Below, in pieces: positions 26,001 to 35,086 of a DNA stretch of 64,000 bases; positions within the stretch are counted from its first letter, which is position 1; every line of letters begins with the position of its first letter. The notes beneath the pieces were generated by a model. It saw only the letters and a list, made by a program, of their open reading frames with translations, made no database searches and was not told the DNA's origin. The position numbers were made by a program, and so were the translations under genes. Location: assembly GCF_019263805.1 (NCBI RefSeq), contig NZ_CP079195.1, forward strand, positions 2,839,001 through 2,903,000, read 5' to 3'. The DNA is from Polaribacter sp. NJDZ03. GTDB lineage: Bacteria; Bacteroidota; Bacteroidia; Flavobacteriales; Flavobacteriaceae.

Positions 26001-26124
26001 TAACGAAAAAGACGAAGTAGCTACATTAGCAGAAGACAAGAGAGCTTATCACGTATTAGATTACTTGCAGACGAAGCCGAATGTAGTATATCAAGTGAAA
26101 GTTAGAAATACAAACGAAGCGTAA
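23062..26124 (+). CDS. actB: Alternative Complex III subunit B: Fe-S protein with molybdopterin-oxidoreductase-like domain
   Basis: 1020 residues. A twin-arginine motif (TSRRDFLKYVGF, Arg51-Arg52) leads to a lipobox-like LAAC with Cys70. The central part is the molybdoenzyme-like domain, which in known ACIII holds no cofactor. The C-terminal 300 residues carry four ferredoxin-type cysteine sets (CTGCGACVIAC, CQHCNHAPCETVC, CVGTRYCANNC, CSMCIQM ... CSSAC) for three 4Fe-4S and one 3Fe-4S or 4Fe-4S cluster. It passes electrons within the complex on the periplasmic face. Confidence 0.95.
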   Translation: MASDKKYWQSVEELKGSSIVETLSKNEFVEELPTDEFLGDKETLENSSTSRRDFLKYVGFTTAAASLAACQGPVRKAIPYVVKPDDIIAGIADWYATSMADGYDFANVLVKTREGRPIQIMPNKEANGTTSARVQASVLSLYDEKLRLKEPQDKEAFLTWADADAKIGAKLNQLKEANKPVVLLTGTMASPSTDKIIEGFIAANPNVKHVVYDAVSESGAADAFMAMYGKRVLPNYHLENAKTIVSFGADFLGDFHAGLEKKYIAGRKPEKGYMSYHVQIESNMSLTGANADKRVVVKPSDQVFALLNLYNAITGANVPSKATSVDATIKKLASDLKKAGSKGVVLTGLNDKNAQLISLAINKALNSEIIDTKNTLNIRKGNDAEVAQLVSDMKAGKVSGLIAYNVDPVYSLSNASDFSEGLGKLEISVALSTEHNSTTALMDYALPTPHFLESWGDAQFDSVTYGLMQPTIQPLFNTRQVQDTLLKWSGDTTKYYDYLKTYAATNVLGGASWNKALHNGFFKKDLSLEEEGEVFESTVVISDIASKLASSAKKASGFELNLYTKTGLGDGKQANNPWLQEFPDPITRASWDNYLMMSMADARELGFSNPVKDNGAINGDYAKVSVNGVDVVVPVMVQPGQAIGSVGLALGYGKTFGLKDEMKVGINGYPLYINGNNIQYGVTIEKVSGTHKFACTQVQKTIAGRHDILKVASLKEVVSSVDPKHSWNKPAFVSYDHKEVEAKSIDLWGEHNREVGHHFNLSIDLSSCTGCGACVIACHAENNVPVVGKNEVRVGRDMHWLRIDRYYSSEVATREEAKAMGLSGGDLYKAIETEAENPEVTFQPMMCQHCNHAPCETVCPVAATSHGRQGQNQMAYNRCVGTRYCANNCPYRVRRFNWFQYSNNKDFDFNMNNDYGKMVLNPDVVVRSRGVMEKCSMCIQMTQATILQAKKEGRPVNTDEFSTACSSACTTGAMVFGDVNNEKDEVATLAEDKRAYHVLDYLQTKPNVVYQVKVRNTNEA

Positions 26125-26201
26125 GAAAATTTTAAATTTAAAACTCAAAGTTGAAGGACTTTGAAAGTTTAAAAACTATAATTAAACTAAGTAATAAAAA
26201 T

Positions 26202-27656
26202 ATGTCTCATTACGAAGCACCCATAAGGGAACCTTTAGTACTAGGTGATAAAAGTTATCACGATATTACAGAAGACATTGCAAAACCTATTGAAGGGGTT
26301 GCAAATAAAAATTGGTATATAGCATTTTACATTTCTTTGGCTGCAACGCTTTGGGGATTTGGATGTATTTTTTATACCATAGGTACTGGTATTGGAGTTT
26401 GGGGATTGAACAAGAACATTGGTTGGGCTTGGGATATTACAAACTTTGTATGGTGGGTTGGTATTGGTCACGCAGGAACGTTAATTTCTGCAGTACTTTT
26501 ATTATTCCGTCAAAAATGGAGAATGGCAATTAACCGTTCTGCAGAAGCAATGACAATTTTTGCCGTTTTTCAAGCAGGGTTGTTTCCATTGATTCACATG
26601 GGTAGACCATGGAACGGATACTGGGTATTGCCAATGCCAAATCAATTTGGTTCATTATGGGTAAACTTTAACTCACCATTATTATGGGATGTTTTTGCAA
26701 TATCAACGTATTTATCTGTGTCATTGGTTTTCTGGTGGACAGGTTTATTACCAGATTTTGCAATGATTAGAGATAGAGCTGTGAAGCCTTTCCAAAAGAA
26801 AATATATGCTTTATTATCATTTGGTTGGTCTGGTAGAGCAAAAGACTGGCAACGTTTTGAAGAAGTATCTTTGGTACTTGCAGGTTTAGCAACACCATTA
26901 GTACTTTCTGTACATACAATTGTATCTATGGATTTTGCTACTTCTATTAACCCAGGTTGGCACTCAACAATTTTCCCTCCTTATTTCGTGGCAGGAGCAA
27001 TCTTTTCTGGATTTGCAATGGTACAAACGTTATTAGGAATCATGAGAAAGGTTACTAACTTAGAAGATTACATTACCCGTATGCATATTGAATATATGAA
27101 TATGGTAATTATCTTAACAGGTGGTATTGTAGCTGTAGCATACGCAACAGAATTCTTTATTGCATGGTATACAGGTTCACCTTATGAAAACTATACATAC
27201 TTATCTGTAGGTGCTGCAACAGGACCTTATGCTTGGGCATTTTGGTCATTAATAGGATTCAATATTGTTACACCTCAATTATTGTGGTTTAAGAAAATTA
27301 GAAGAAGTTTTATTATGACTTTCATCATATCTATTGCTATTAATATTGGTATGTGGTTTGAGCGTTTCGATATTATTGCAATTGTATTAAGTAAAGGACA
27401 TTTACCATCTACATGGTGGCGTTTTGAACCTACGTTTGTAGATGTTGGAATCTTTGTAGGTACTATTGGGTTTTTCTTTGTATTATTCTTATTATATGCA
27501 AGAACCTTCCCTGTAATTGCACAAGCAGAGGTAAAAACAATTTTAAAATCTTCTGGAGAATTTTACAAGAAGAGAAGAGAACAAGGTATACCAACTAAGC
27601 CAGCTATTAATGTAGCTAACGTAGCAGGTACAACTGATAAATCTAATAAAGAATAA
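26202..27656 (+). CDS. actC: Alternative Complex III subunit C (NrfD/PsrC-like quinol-binding membrane protein)
   Basis: 484 residues from the ATG at 26202 (MSHYEAPIREPLVLGDKSYHD), the conserved ActC start; an upstream in-frame TTG at 26151 is much less likely. About ten membrane helices of the NrfD/PsrC fold, with WVGIGHAGTLISA and VLSVHTIVSMDFA containing the conserved histidines near the quinol site. It is one of two such subunits, the other being ActF. Two bases separate its stop from actD. Confidence 0.95.
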   Translation: MSHYEAPIREPLVLGDKSYHDITEDIAKPIEGVANKNWYIAFYISLAATLWGFGCIFYTIGTGIGVWGLNKNIGWAWDITNFVWWVGIGHAGTLISAVLLLFRQKWRMAINRSAEAMTIFAVFQAGLFPLIHMGRPWNGYWVLPMPNQFGSLWVNFNSPLLWDVFAISTYLSVSLVFWWTGLLPDFAMIRDRAVKPFQKKIYALLSFGWSGRAKDWQRFEEVSLVLAGLATPLVLSVHTIVSMDFATSINPGWHSTIFPPYFVAGAIFSGFAMVQTLLGIMRKVTNLEDYITRMHIEYMNMVIILTGGIVAVAYATEFFIAWYTGSPYENYTYLSVGAATGPYAWAFWSLIGFNIVTPQLLWFKKIRRSFIMTFIISIAINIGMWFERFDIIAIVLSKGHLPSTWWRFEPTFVDVGIFVGTIGFFFVLFLLYARTFPVIAQAEVKTILKSSGEFYKKRREQGIPTKPAINVANVAGTTDKSNKE

Positions 27657-27658
27657 TT

Positions 27659-28186
27659 ATGGAATCAGCAAAAGTTATTCACGCATTTTATAATGATGAC
27701 GAAGTTCTAATGGATGCAGTGAAAGCTGTAAAAGCAGAACATCTTCATATAGAGGAAGTATTTTGTCCTTTTCCAGTACATGGATTAGACAAAGCCATGG
27801 GATTAGCACCAACAAGATTAGCAATAACTGCATTTCTTTACGGAATTACAGGATTATCATTTGCTATTTGGATGACTAATTACATGATGATTCAAGATTG
27901 GCCACAAGATATTGGTGGTAAGCCAAATTTTTCTTGGTGGACAAACATGCCAGCATTTGTGCCAATTATGTTTGAATTAACAGTGTTTTTTGCAGCCCAT
28001 TTAATGGTAATTACTTTTTACATGAGAAGTAGATTATGGCCATTTAAAGATGCAGAAAATCCAGACCCAAGAACTACGGATGATCATTTTTTAATGGAAA
28101 TACCTGTAAACAATAATGAAGCTAAAATTATTGCTTTATTAACCAATACAGGAGCTGTAGAAATTAATGTAGTAGACAAGCACTAA
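27659..28186 (+). CDS. actD: Alternative Complex III subunit D (DUF3341)
   Basis: 175 residues with two membrane helices (about 55-80 and 97-125) and the DUF3341 beginning (IHAFYNDDEVLMDAVKAVK ... VEEVFCPFPVHGLDKAMGL-like). It is a structural membrane subunit of ACIII with no cofactor. Tightly packed between actC (2 bases) and actE (10 bases). Confidence 0.93.
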   Translation: MESAKVIHAFYNDDEVLMDAVKAVKAEHLHIEEVFCPFPVHGLDKAMGLAPTRLAITAFLYGITGLSFAIWMTNYMMIQDWPQDIGGKPNFSWWTNMPAFVPIMFELTVFFAAHLMVITFYMRSRLWPFKDAENPDPRTTDDHFLMEIPVNNNEAKIIALLTNTGAVEINVVDKH

Positions 28187-28196
28187 TATATAGAAA

Positions 28197-28739
28197 ATGA
28201 AGAATTTTAAATTAATTATCGCTTTATTTACGCTTACAAGTATTATTTCTTGTAATGATAAACGTACGCCTCAATTACAATTTATGCCAGATATGTATGT
28301 ATCTGTGCCCTATGATGTAAATGGAGCTAATGGTCTTAATGGAGAACCAGTAAACATTAAACCTGTTGCAGGTACAATTGCAAGAGGTGGGCATGCAGCT
28401 TATGATATCCCTAACACAAATGAAGGATATGAATTAGCTAAACTTAGAGTAACTAACCCGTTAGAAACTACAGAAGAAAGTTTAGCAAACGGTAAAGCTA
28501 TGTATGAGATATACTGTGCAAGTTGCCATGGTAAAGCTGGTGATGGAAATGGAGTTTTATCTCAAAGAGATAAGTTTTCAGGTATTCCTAACTATAAAGA
28601 TAGAGACATTAACACAGGTAGTATTTATCATGTAATTATGCACGGTAAAAACTTAATGGGTTCACATGCATCTCAAACAACGTATACAGAGCGTTGGCAG
28701 ATAGTACAATACGTAGAAAAATTACGTTCAGAATTATAA
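28197..28739 (+). CDS. actE: Alternative Complex III subunit E: monohaem cytochrome c lipoprotein
   Basis: 180 residues. The signal peptide ends in a lipobox with the cysteine in TSIISC (residue 19), so it is membrane-anchored by lipid. One haem site, CASCHG, lies near residue 104, with a distal methionine likely in HGKNLMGSHA. It is the probable electron exit from ACIII to the oxidase. Confidence 0.94.
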   Translation: MKNFKLIIALFTLTSIISCNDKRTPQLQFMPDMYVSVPYDVNGANGLNGEPVNIKPVAGTIARGGHAAYDIPNTNEGYELAKLRVTNPLETTEESLANGKAMYEIYCASCHGKAGDGNGVLSQRDKFSGIPNYKDRDINTGSIYHVIMHGKNLMGSHASQTTYTERWQIVQYVEKLRSEL

Positions 28740-28767
28740 TTTCAATAAGAAAGAATACGAAAAAGAT

Positions 28768-30174
28768 ATGTATCAATTCTCAGGTAAATTAAAAACATTC
28801 TCATTAGCACTAATACTTATTGGTTTAGTGGGAATTGGTTATGGTTTTTACTCAGCTCCTAAAACAGTTGAAGAAGCTAAAGAAATTATTGCACAACAGG
28901 CAGCACATGGCGAAAGTCATGCTACTTCTCATGAAGAAGTAAGTGCTGATGGGCATAAAAGTGAAGCACATGGTGAAAGCCATGCTTCAGTAGATGGATC
29001 TCATGATGACGCGCATGCTGAACATGTTTTGCATCAATTAAAAAATAAACCTTGGTCTGCGGTATATGTAGCATTGTTTTTCTTTTTAGGAATTACTTTA
29101 TTAGTATTAACTTTTTATGCAATTCAAAGAGTTGCACAAGCTGGTTGGTCTATTCTTCTATTTAGAGTAATGGAAGCTATTACGGCTAATTTAGTACCAA
29201 CATCAATAGTAATGGTGCTTATAGTACTTTCTGCTGTAATGCATTGGAACCACATGTTCCCTTGGATGGCAGAAGGAGTATTTGATCCTACAAGTCCTAA
29301 CTACGATCCTATTGTAGATGGTAAATCTTGGTGGATAAATTTACCTGGTTGGGCTATAAGAAGTATTATTTATTTAGCAATTTGGAATGCCTATAGATGG
29401 TTTATCCGTAGAAATTCTATAAAAGAGGATACTGCAAATGATGGTTATAAAACATACAAATTAAGCTTTAATGTTTCTATTGGTTTTATTTTCTTATTTA
29501 TGATTACCGAAACATTAATGTCTTGGGATTGGATTATGGGGTTAGATCCTCACTGGTTTTCTACTTTATTTGGATGGTATGTATTATCTAGTTTATTAGT
29601 AAGTGCGTTAACTGTAATAGCTCTTGTAACTATTTACTTACGTTCTAAGGGTGCTTTACCAGCAGTAAATGATAGTCACATTCATGATTTAGCTAAATAT
29701 ATGTTTGGTTTTTCTATCTTTTGGACGTACCTATGGTTTTCTCAATTTATGTTAATCTGGTACGCAGATATCCCAGAGGAGACTACTTACTTTGCTATGA
29801 GATTTAATGAATATAACTTTCCTTTCTTAGCAATGGTAGTAATGAACTTTGCTTTTCCTGTATTGTTATTATTAAATAGTGACTTTAAAAGTGTTCCTTG
29901 GTTTATCGTTATAGGTGGTGTCGCAATCCTTATTGGACATTATATTGATATTTTTGTAATGGTTATGCCTGGTACTGTTGGTGCACAATGGTCATTCGGT
30001 ATCCCTGAAATTGGTGCTATATTGTTCTTCTTAGGAGTCTTTATATATGCTACTTTTAGTTCTTTTGCAAAAGCAATTGCAATACCAACTGGTAATCCTT
30101 TCTTAGAAGAAAGTAAACATTATCATTATTATAATATTGAACACAGAGGTGAAGGTTCAGGAGATCATCATTAA
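28768..30174 (+). CDS. actF: Alternative Complex III subunit F (NrfD-like membrane protein) with His-rich loop
   Basis: 468 residues with ten predicted membrane helices, the second NrfD-type subunit of ACIII and presumed proton-translocating. Between helix 1 and helix 2 lies a hydrophilic segment with ten histidines among residues 47-89 (e.g. AHGESHATSHEEVSADGH), which is longer and more His-rich than needed for a simple loop. Stop is 38 bases before coxB. Confidence 0.94.
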   Translation: MYQFSGKLKTFSLALILIGLVGIGYGFYSAPKTVEEAKEIIAQQAAHGESHATSHEEVSADGHKSEAHGESHASVDGSHDDAHAEHVLHQLKNKPWSAVYVALFFFLGITLLVLTFYAIQRVAQAGWSILLFRVMEAITANLVPTSIVMVLIVLSAVMHWNHMFPWMAEGVFDPTSPNYDPIVDGKSWWINLPGWAIRSIIYLAIWNAYRWFIRRNSIKEDTANDGYKTYKLSFNVSIGFIFLFMITETLMSWDWIMGLDPHWFSTLFGWYVLSSLLVSALTVIALVTIYLRSKGALPAVNDSHIHDLAKYMFGFSIFWTYLWFSQFMLIWYADIPEETTYFAMRFNEYNFPFLAMVVMNFAFPVLLLLNSDFKSVPWFIVIGGVAILIGHYIDIFVMVMPGTVGAQWSFGIPEIGAILFFLGVFIYATFSSFAKAIAIPTGNPFLEESKHYHYYNIEHRGEGSGDHH

Positions 30175-30212
30175 TAAATAATTTAAACTAAAATAATTAA
30201 GACGAGATAAAT

Positions 30213-31229
30213 ATGCTAGCTCTATTTTATATTTTTATAGTCGTTGCAATCGGTGTAAGTTTTTGGCAAATAACCAGAATATTAAACTTAAGAAGCGTAA
30301 TTGCTACTGATAAAGACAATGCAACCCAAGGTAGGAATGCCATTTACTTTATGGTTTTTTTATACGCAATGATGATTTATTGTTTAATCTTCATGAATGT
30401 TGTAATGTTACCAGAATCTGCTTCTTATGAAGGAGAACATGATGATAACCTTTTTGATATTACATTTTGGTTAATTGGTATTGTTCAATTTTTAATGCAA
30501 TTCTTTATTTTCTATTTTACCTTTAAGTATAAAGGCGAGAAAGGAAAGAAAGCAAAATTCTATTCAGACAGTCATAAATTAGAGGCTATTTGGACCATTA
30601 CTCCAGCTGTTGTTTTAGTTGTTTTAATTGGTTACGGATTATGGCAATGGAATAATATCATGGATTTATCTGATTTAGAAGATCCTGTTGTGATAGAAGT
30701 GTATGCTCAGCAATTTAGATGGGATGCTCGTTATGCAGGTGATGATAATACCTTAGGTTTAGGAAACGTTAACTATATTAAAGGTATGAACACTATAGGT
30801 GTTGATATGGATGATAAAAATGCGCAAGATGATAAACAAGTAACTGAATTGTATTTACCAAAAGGTAGAAAAGTTCATTTCAAGTTTCGTTCTCAAGACG
30901 TTTTGCACTCCGCTTATATGCCTCACTTTAGAGCGCAAATGAACTGTGTACCAGGTATGGTTACTCAATTTGGTTTTACTCCAAAGTATACTACTGCAGA
31001 GATGAGACAACAATCTGAAGTAATTGAAAAAACTGCAGGGATCAACAAAATAAGAAAATCTAAAGGAGAAGATCCTTATGAGTTTGATTACTTATTGTTA
31101 TGTAATAAAATTTGTGGAGCTTCTCACTATAACATGCAAATGAAAATTACGGTTGTAGAACAAGAAGAGTATGACAAATGGATTGCAGAGCAACCAACAT
31201 TAGCATCAGTATTAAATAATAATAATTAA
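30213..31229 (+). CDS. coxB: Cytochrome c oxidase subunit II
   Basis: 338 residues: an extra N-terminal helix (about 2-22), two more membrane helices, then the cupredoxin CuA domain. Copper ligands are the histidine in DVLHSAYMPHF and the CNKICGASHYNM motif (Cys297 and Cys301, His305, Met308). The usual Glu between the two Cys is Lys here, tolerable because its ligand is the backbone carbonyl. No fused haem domain. Follows actF and precedes coxA in one operon. Confidence 0.95.
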   Translation: MLALFYIFIVVAIGVSFWQITRILNLRSVIATDKDNATQGRNAIYFMVFLYAMMIYCLIFMNVVMLPESASYEGEHDDNLFDITFWLIGIVQFLMQFFIFYFTFKYKGEKGKKAKFYSDSHKLEAIWTITPAVVLVVLIGYGLWQWNNIMDLSDLEDPVVIEVYAQQFRWDARYAGDDNTLGLGNVNYIKGMNTIGVDMDDKNAQDDKQVTELYLPKGRKVHFKFRSQDVLHSAYMPHFRAQMNCVPGMVTQFGFTPKYTTAEMRQQSEVIEKTAGINKIRKSKGEDPYEFDYLLLCNKICGASHYNMQMKITVVEQEEYDKWIAEQPTLASVLNNNN

Positions 31230-31254
31230 AAAGACACTACAAATAAATAAGATT

Positions 31255-33036
31255 ATGTCAGAACATCATCATAAAGAAACATTTGTAACAAAATATATTT
31301 TTAGCCAAGATCATAAAATGATTTCTAAGCAGTTCTTAGTAACTGGTATGTTTATGGGAATCATTGGCGTATTTATGTCTATGTTATTTCGTATGCAAAT
31401 AGCATGGCCAGAAAAGTCATTTTCTCTAATAGAAGCATTTTTAGGAGATCACCAAACAGACGGTGTAATGAACCCAGATATGTACTTAGCTTTGGTTACA
31501 ATACATGGTACTATAATGGTATTCTTTGTATTAACGGCTGGTTTAAGTGGTACATTTTCTAACTTATTAATACCATTGCAAATTGGAGCGAGAGATATGG
31601 CTTCTGGTTTTTTAAACATGGTGTCATACTGGATGTTTTTTGTTTCATGTATCATCATGGTGTGCTCTTTGTTTGTTGAAGCAGGTCCAGCAGCAGCAGG
31701 ATGGACAATCTATCCTCCATTAAGTGCTTTACCACAAGCAATTCCAGGTTCTGGAATGGGTATGACTTTATGGTTAGTTTCTATGGCTATTTTTATTGCT
31801 TCTTCTTTAATAGGATCTTTAAATTATATAGCAACTGTTTTTAACTTAAGAACAAAAGGAATGAAAATGACAAGATTGCCTTTAACTATTTGGGCTTTCT
31901 TTGTAACTGCAATTATTGGTGTAGTTTCTTTTCCAGTATTATTATCTGCTTGTTTATTATTAATATTTGATAGAAGTTTTGGAACTTCTTTCTATTTATC
32001 AGATATTTTTATTGCTGGTGAAGTATTACATTATCAAGGTGGTTCTCCAGTATTATTTGAGCACTTATTTTGGTTCTTAGGTCACCCGGAGGTATATATT
32101 GTAATTTTACCTGCCATGGGTATTGTTTCTGAAGTTTTAGCAATTAATTCACGTAAACCTATCTTTGGTTACCGCGCAATGATTGGTTCTATTATAGGAA
32201 TTGCATTTTTATCTACAATTGTTTGGGGACACCACATGTTTATATCTGGTATGAATCCTTTCTTAGGTTCTGTATTTACATTTACAACGTTACTAATTGC
32301 AATTCCATCTGCAGTAAAATCATTTAACTGGTTAACTACATTGTGGAAAGGTAATCTTCAATTAAATCCTGCCATGTTATTCTCTATCGGATTGGTTTCT
32401 ACATTCGTTACAGGAGGTTTAACAGGTATTGTTTTAGGAGATTCAGCTTTAGATATTAATGTGCATGATACGTACTTTGTAGTAGCGCATTTTCACTTAG
32501 TAATGGGGGTTTCTGCTATTTTTGGAATGTTTGCTGGTGTGTATCACTGGTTTCCTAAAATGTATGGTAGAATGATGAATAAGACTTTAGGTTATTGGCA
32601 TTTCTGGTTAAGCATCATTTGTGCTTACGGAGTTTTCTGGCCAATGCACTTTATAGGTTTAGCAGGTTTACCGAGAAGATATTATTCTAACACAGCATTT
32701 CCTATGTTCGATGATTTATCTGATATTAATATAGTAATTACATTATTTGCTTTAGTTGGTGGTTTTGCTCAAATATTTTTTATTGCAAACTTCTTTATAT
32801 CTATTTATAGAGGACAAAAGGCAACAATGAATCCTTGGAATGCAACTACTTTAGAATGGACTACTCCTGTAGAGCATGTACATGGAAACTGGCCAGGTAA
32901 ATTACCAGAAGTACACAGATGGGCGTATGATTACAGTAAACGTGTAGATCCAGAAGATGATGATAGTGACTATTTACATGGTGAAGACTTTGTGTTACAA
33001 ACTGTGCCTTTATTAGAGGGTGAAGAACCTTCTTAG
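31255..33036 (+). CDS. coxA: Cytochrome c oxidase subunit I (haem-copper oxidase, A1-type)
   Basis: 593 residues with twelve membrane helices. Active-site residues are visible: HPEVY with CuB His and cross-linked Tyr, WGHHMFISGM, and VVAHFHLVMG for the haem ligands. GHPEVY points to the A1 family with an E in the D pathway. Last gene of the act-cox operon and followed by a terminator. Subunits III and IV are not in this window. Confidence 0.97.
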   Translation: MSEHHHKETFVTKYIFSQDHKMISKQFLVTGMFMGIIGVFMSMLFRMQIAWPEKSFSLIEAFLGDHQTDGVMNPDMYLALVTIHGTIMVFFVLTAGLSGTFSNLLIPLQIGARDMASGFLNMVSYWMFFVSCIIMVCSLFVEAGPAAAGWTIYPPLSALPQAIPGSGMGMTLWLVSMAIFIASSLIGSLNYIATVFNLRTKGMKMTRLPLTIWAFFVTAIIGVVSFPVLLSACLLLIFDRSFGTSFYLSDIFIAGEVLHYQGGSPVLFEHLFWFLGHPEVYIVILPAMGIVSEVLAINSRKPIFGYRAMIGSIIGIAFLSTIVWGHHMFISGMNPFLGSVFTFTTLLIAIPSAVKSFNWLTTLWKGNLQLNPAMLFSIGLVSTFVTGGLTGIVLGDSALDINVHDTYFVVAHFHLVMGVSAIFGMFAGVYHWFPKMYGRMMNKTLGYWHFWLSIICAYGVFWPMHFIGLAGLPRRYYSNTAFPMFDDLSDINIVITLFALVGGFAQIFFIANFFISIYRGQKATMNPWNATTLEWTTPVEHVHGNWPGKLPEVHRWAYDYSKRVDPEDDDSDYLHGEDFVLQTVPLLEGEEPS

Positions 33037-33960
33037 ATTTTAAAAAGACATCATTTAATTATAAATGATATTTAATATACAAAACCAGTGAAATTTTTTC
33101 ACTGGTTTTTTTTGTTTAACAATATACAGGTTTTCACCTTTTTTAAATAGTACTATAGTATATGTGCAGCTAATAAATGTGATTATCTTTTAGTTTGAAA
33201 GTTCAAGTTTAAGTCATACAATTATGTTGTATTCTTTTTGATTTCAACCTTCGGTTGATGACGTAATGGATGATAAAATTAACCGTAATAACAACAGAAT
33301 ATTTGATTGGTTTATAAAAGTTACTAGGTTTTTTAAGGAATATTAAAACATTCAGCAGTAGAAATATTTCTTTCTAAAGTAATGAAAAGGATTTATCCTA
33401 ATTATTTGTAAAAGTCAAGTTACGTGCTTTATAAAATGTTGTTATCTGCTATAAAAAGGATATAACGAGTGTTTACATATAGTTTCTTGTATCCATTTAA
33501 TACTACACCAAGTGATTCTTCTTACCTTACTTCTTTTAATTCTATTAGATATCTATTCAGTTCTTCTTTTAATATAGAAAAAGAAGTAATTGTTATGAAG
33601 CATACATCATACTTTCAGTTGATTAAGGATATATCTAAGTTGGTTTAAAACCTTCTTTATATGTCATTTTAGAAAGAATGAATATCAAATAAGGGCTCAA
33701 TCTTATTTTGTTGACCAACTTTATATATTGGCGTAAAACTATTGTTACAAAGGTGATTTTATGGTTGTTAAAAGTAGTGTAGTAGATTTTACAATACTAG
33801 CTTTTATTCTAAATGAAAATAAATTAGTATTACTCTTTCTGATGTATTTTTTCAGAGAACTAGTTAAAATCTATAACGATTCATTCTACCTTAAACTTTA
33901 GTAAGTAATATCTGTGTAATAAACTTTAAGTACAGCTATTCATTAAAATGATCAATGAGT
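33037..33960. other. Long stretch without a recognisable gene
   Basis: Apart from the coxA terminator, no frame longer than about 20 codons with convincing coding character was found in either strand over roughly 850 bases. The sequence is AT-rich with no clear repeat; TGACGTA occurs once at about 33259. It may be an eroded gene or hold a non-coding RNA; nothing specific can be supported. Confidence 0.5.
33081..33113 (+). terminator. Rho-independent terminator of the act-cox operon
   Basis: AAAACCAGTGAAA pairs with TTTCACTGGTTTT around a short T loop and is followed by a T run. Confidence 0.92.
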
Positions 33961-34626
33961 TTAATTGATGAAATTATTTATCTTATCATTAGGAATAAAT
34001 CCTTTTAATATTAAAAAAACACCACATATAACCAATATAATACCCATTATTTTTTTTAATCTATAAATAACCAAAGGTGTCATTTTATTTTTTAGTTGTT
34101 TAGCTAAGAGTATTTTTCCAAGGTCTGTAAGTGCATACCCTAAAATTATAGTTGCAAAATACCAAAAGATACTGTTAGAATTCATGTTTAAAGTAGGGCC
34201 AATTACTAAGACAGTTCCCAACCAAAAGGCCAACACTCCAATATTTATAAAGTTTAAAAAGTAACCTTTAAAAAATAATTTTATATAGTTGTTTTTAACA
34301 GGTACTTCTATGTTTTCTGCTGATGCTAAAGCTTCTTTTTTATTTTGTTTATCAAAGTAAGTTATAAGTCCATATACAATAAGTACTAGGCCACCAATAA
34401 AGAAAAGCCTTGGATCATCTTTAATCTTTTCTAAAAAAGAACGACTACCAAAATAAGCCATACATATAAAAGTAACATCACCCAAAAGCACACCAATATC
34501 AAACGCAATTGCCGCTCTAGCTCCTTTTAAAATACTGGTTTGAATTAGCATAAAAAAAACAGGTCCTATCATAAAAGCCATGAAAAAACCTATCAAAAAT
34601 GCATTCTTAAAGTCGTAAATATCCAT
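33961..34626 (-). CDS. LysE/RhtB family exporter
   Basis: 221 residues with six membrane helices and the LysE signature near the N-terminus (FMIGPVFFMLIQTSILKGARAAIAFDIGVLLGD split over residues 18-50). Family members export amino acids or derivatives. It stands alone between two gene-poor stretches; the substrate cannot be inferred. Confidence 0.88.
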   Translation of the reverse strand: MDIYDFKNAFLIGFFMAFMIGPVFFMLIQTSILKGARAAIAFDIGVLLGDVTFICMAYFGSRSFLEKIKDDPRLFFIGGLVLIVYGLITYFDKQNKKEALASAENIEVPVKNNYIKLFFKGYFLNFINIGVLAFWLGTVLVIGPTLNMNSNSIFWYFATIILGYALTDLGKILLAKQLKNKMTPLVIYRLKKIMGIILVICGVFLILKGFIPNDKINNFIN

Positions 34627-35086
34627 TGGATAAAGGTAATTGTTTAATTACGATTTACCATTATCAGTTTTTAAAATTGTCTTAGTAGTGTCTTATGTTT
34701 AAGTAACATAATATTGTTCCGTTTTATATAACTTCTCTCTACGTTCTAAATGTTACGATTGTGAATTTTGTATGTTTTTAACTTATTTTACCAAAGGCTT
34801 TTTTACTAATCAGTTTGTCTGTTAGACCTTTTGGTAGAAATCATATAATGGAACTTAAAGTTGTAAGCTCACTGTTATGAGATTTTAGTATTCTTTGAAG
34901 TGCTATTCTTGCAATGTGTAATCTATAGAACTAAATCCGCGTTAGGGATTGCAGCGACATCCTTTTTACTTTTTCTGTAAAAAGATATAGCGGAAAGCCC
35001 GCTCGAACGCCAAAAAAATAGTAGAATTTATAAAAGTTGATACCTACAAGGTTTTTAGAAACCTTGTAGGTATCAACTAAATATTT
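34627..35086. other. Gene-free stretch with hairpin and repeat-like fragments
   Basis: No gene is seen. Around 34935-35015 lie GC-rich fragments (GGGATTGCAGCGACATCC, GATATAGCGGAAAGCCCGCTCG) unlike the surrounding AT-rich DNA, which resemble remnants of a widespread flavobacterial extragenic repeat. A perfect hairpin follows at 35036-35077. Confidence 0.5.
35036..35077. repeat. Perfect 19-bp inverted repeat (hairpin)
   Basis: GTTGATACCTACAAGGTTT (35036-35054) and its exact reverse complement (35059-35077) are separated by TTAG. It sits nine bases past the stop of the flavoprotein gene on the minus strand and may act as its terminator, although a good T run is missing; it also looks like a mobile extragenic palindrome. 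Confidence 0.9.

Noticed and set aside
23062..26124. Active molybdenum oxidoreductase
   Set aside because: The gene order and the four Fe-S motif sets identify ActB of Alternative Complex III, in which the molybdoenzyme-like domain lacks the cofactor.
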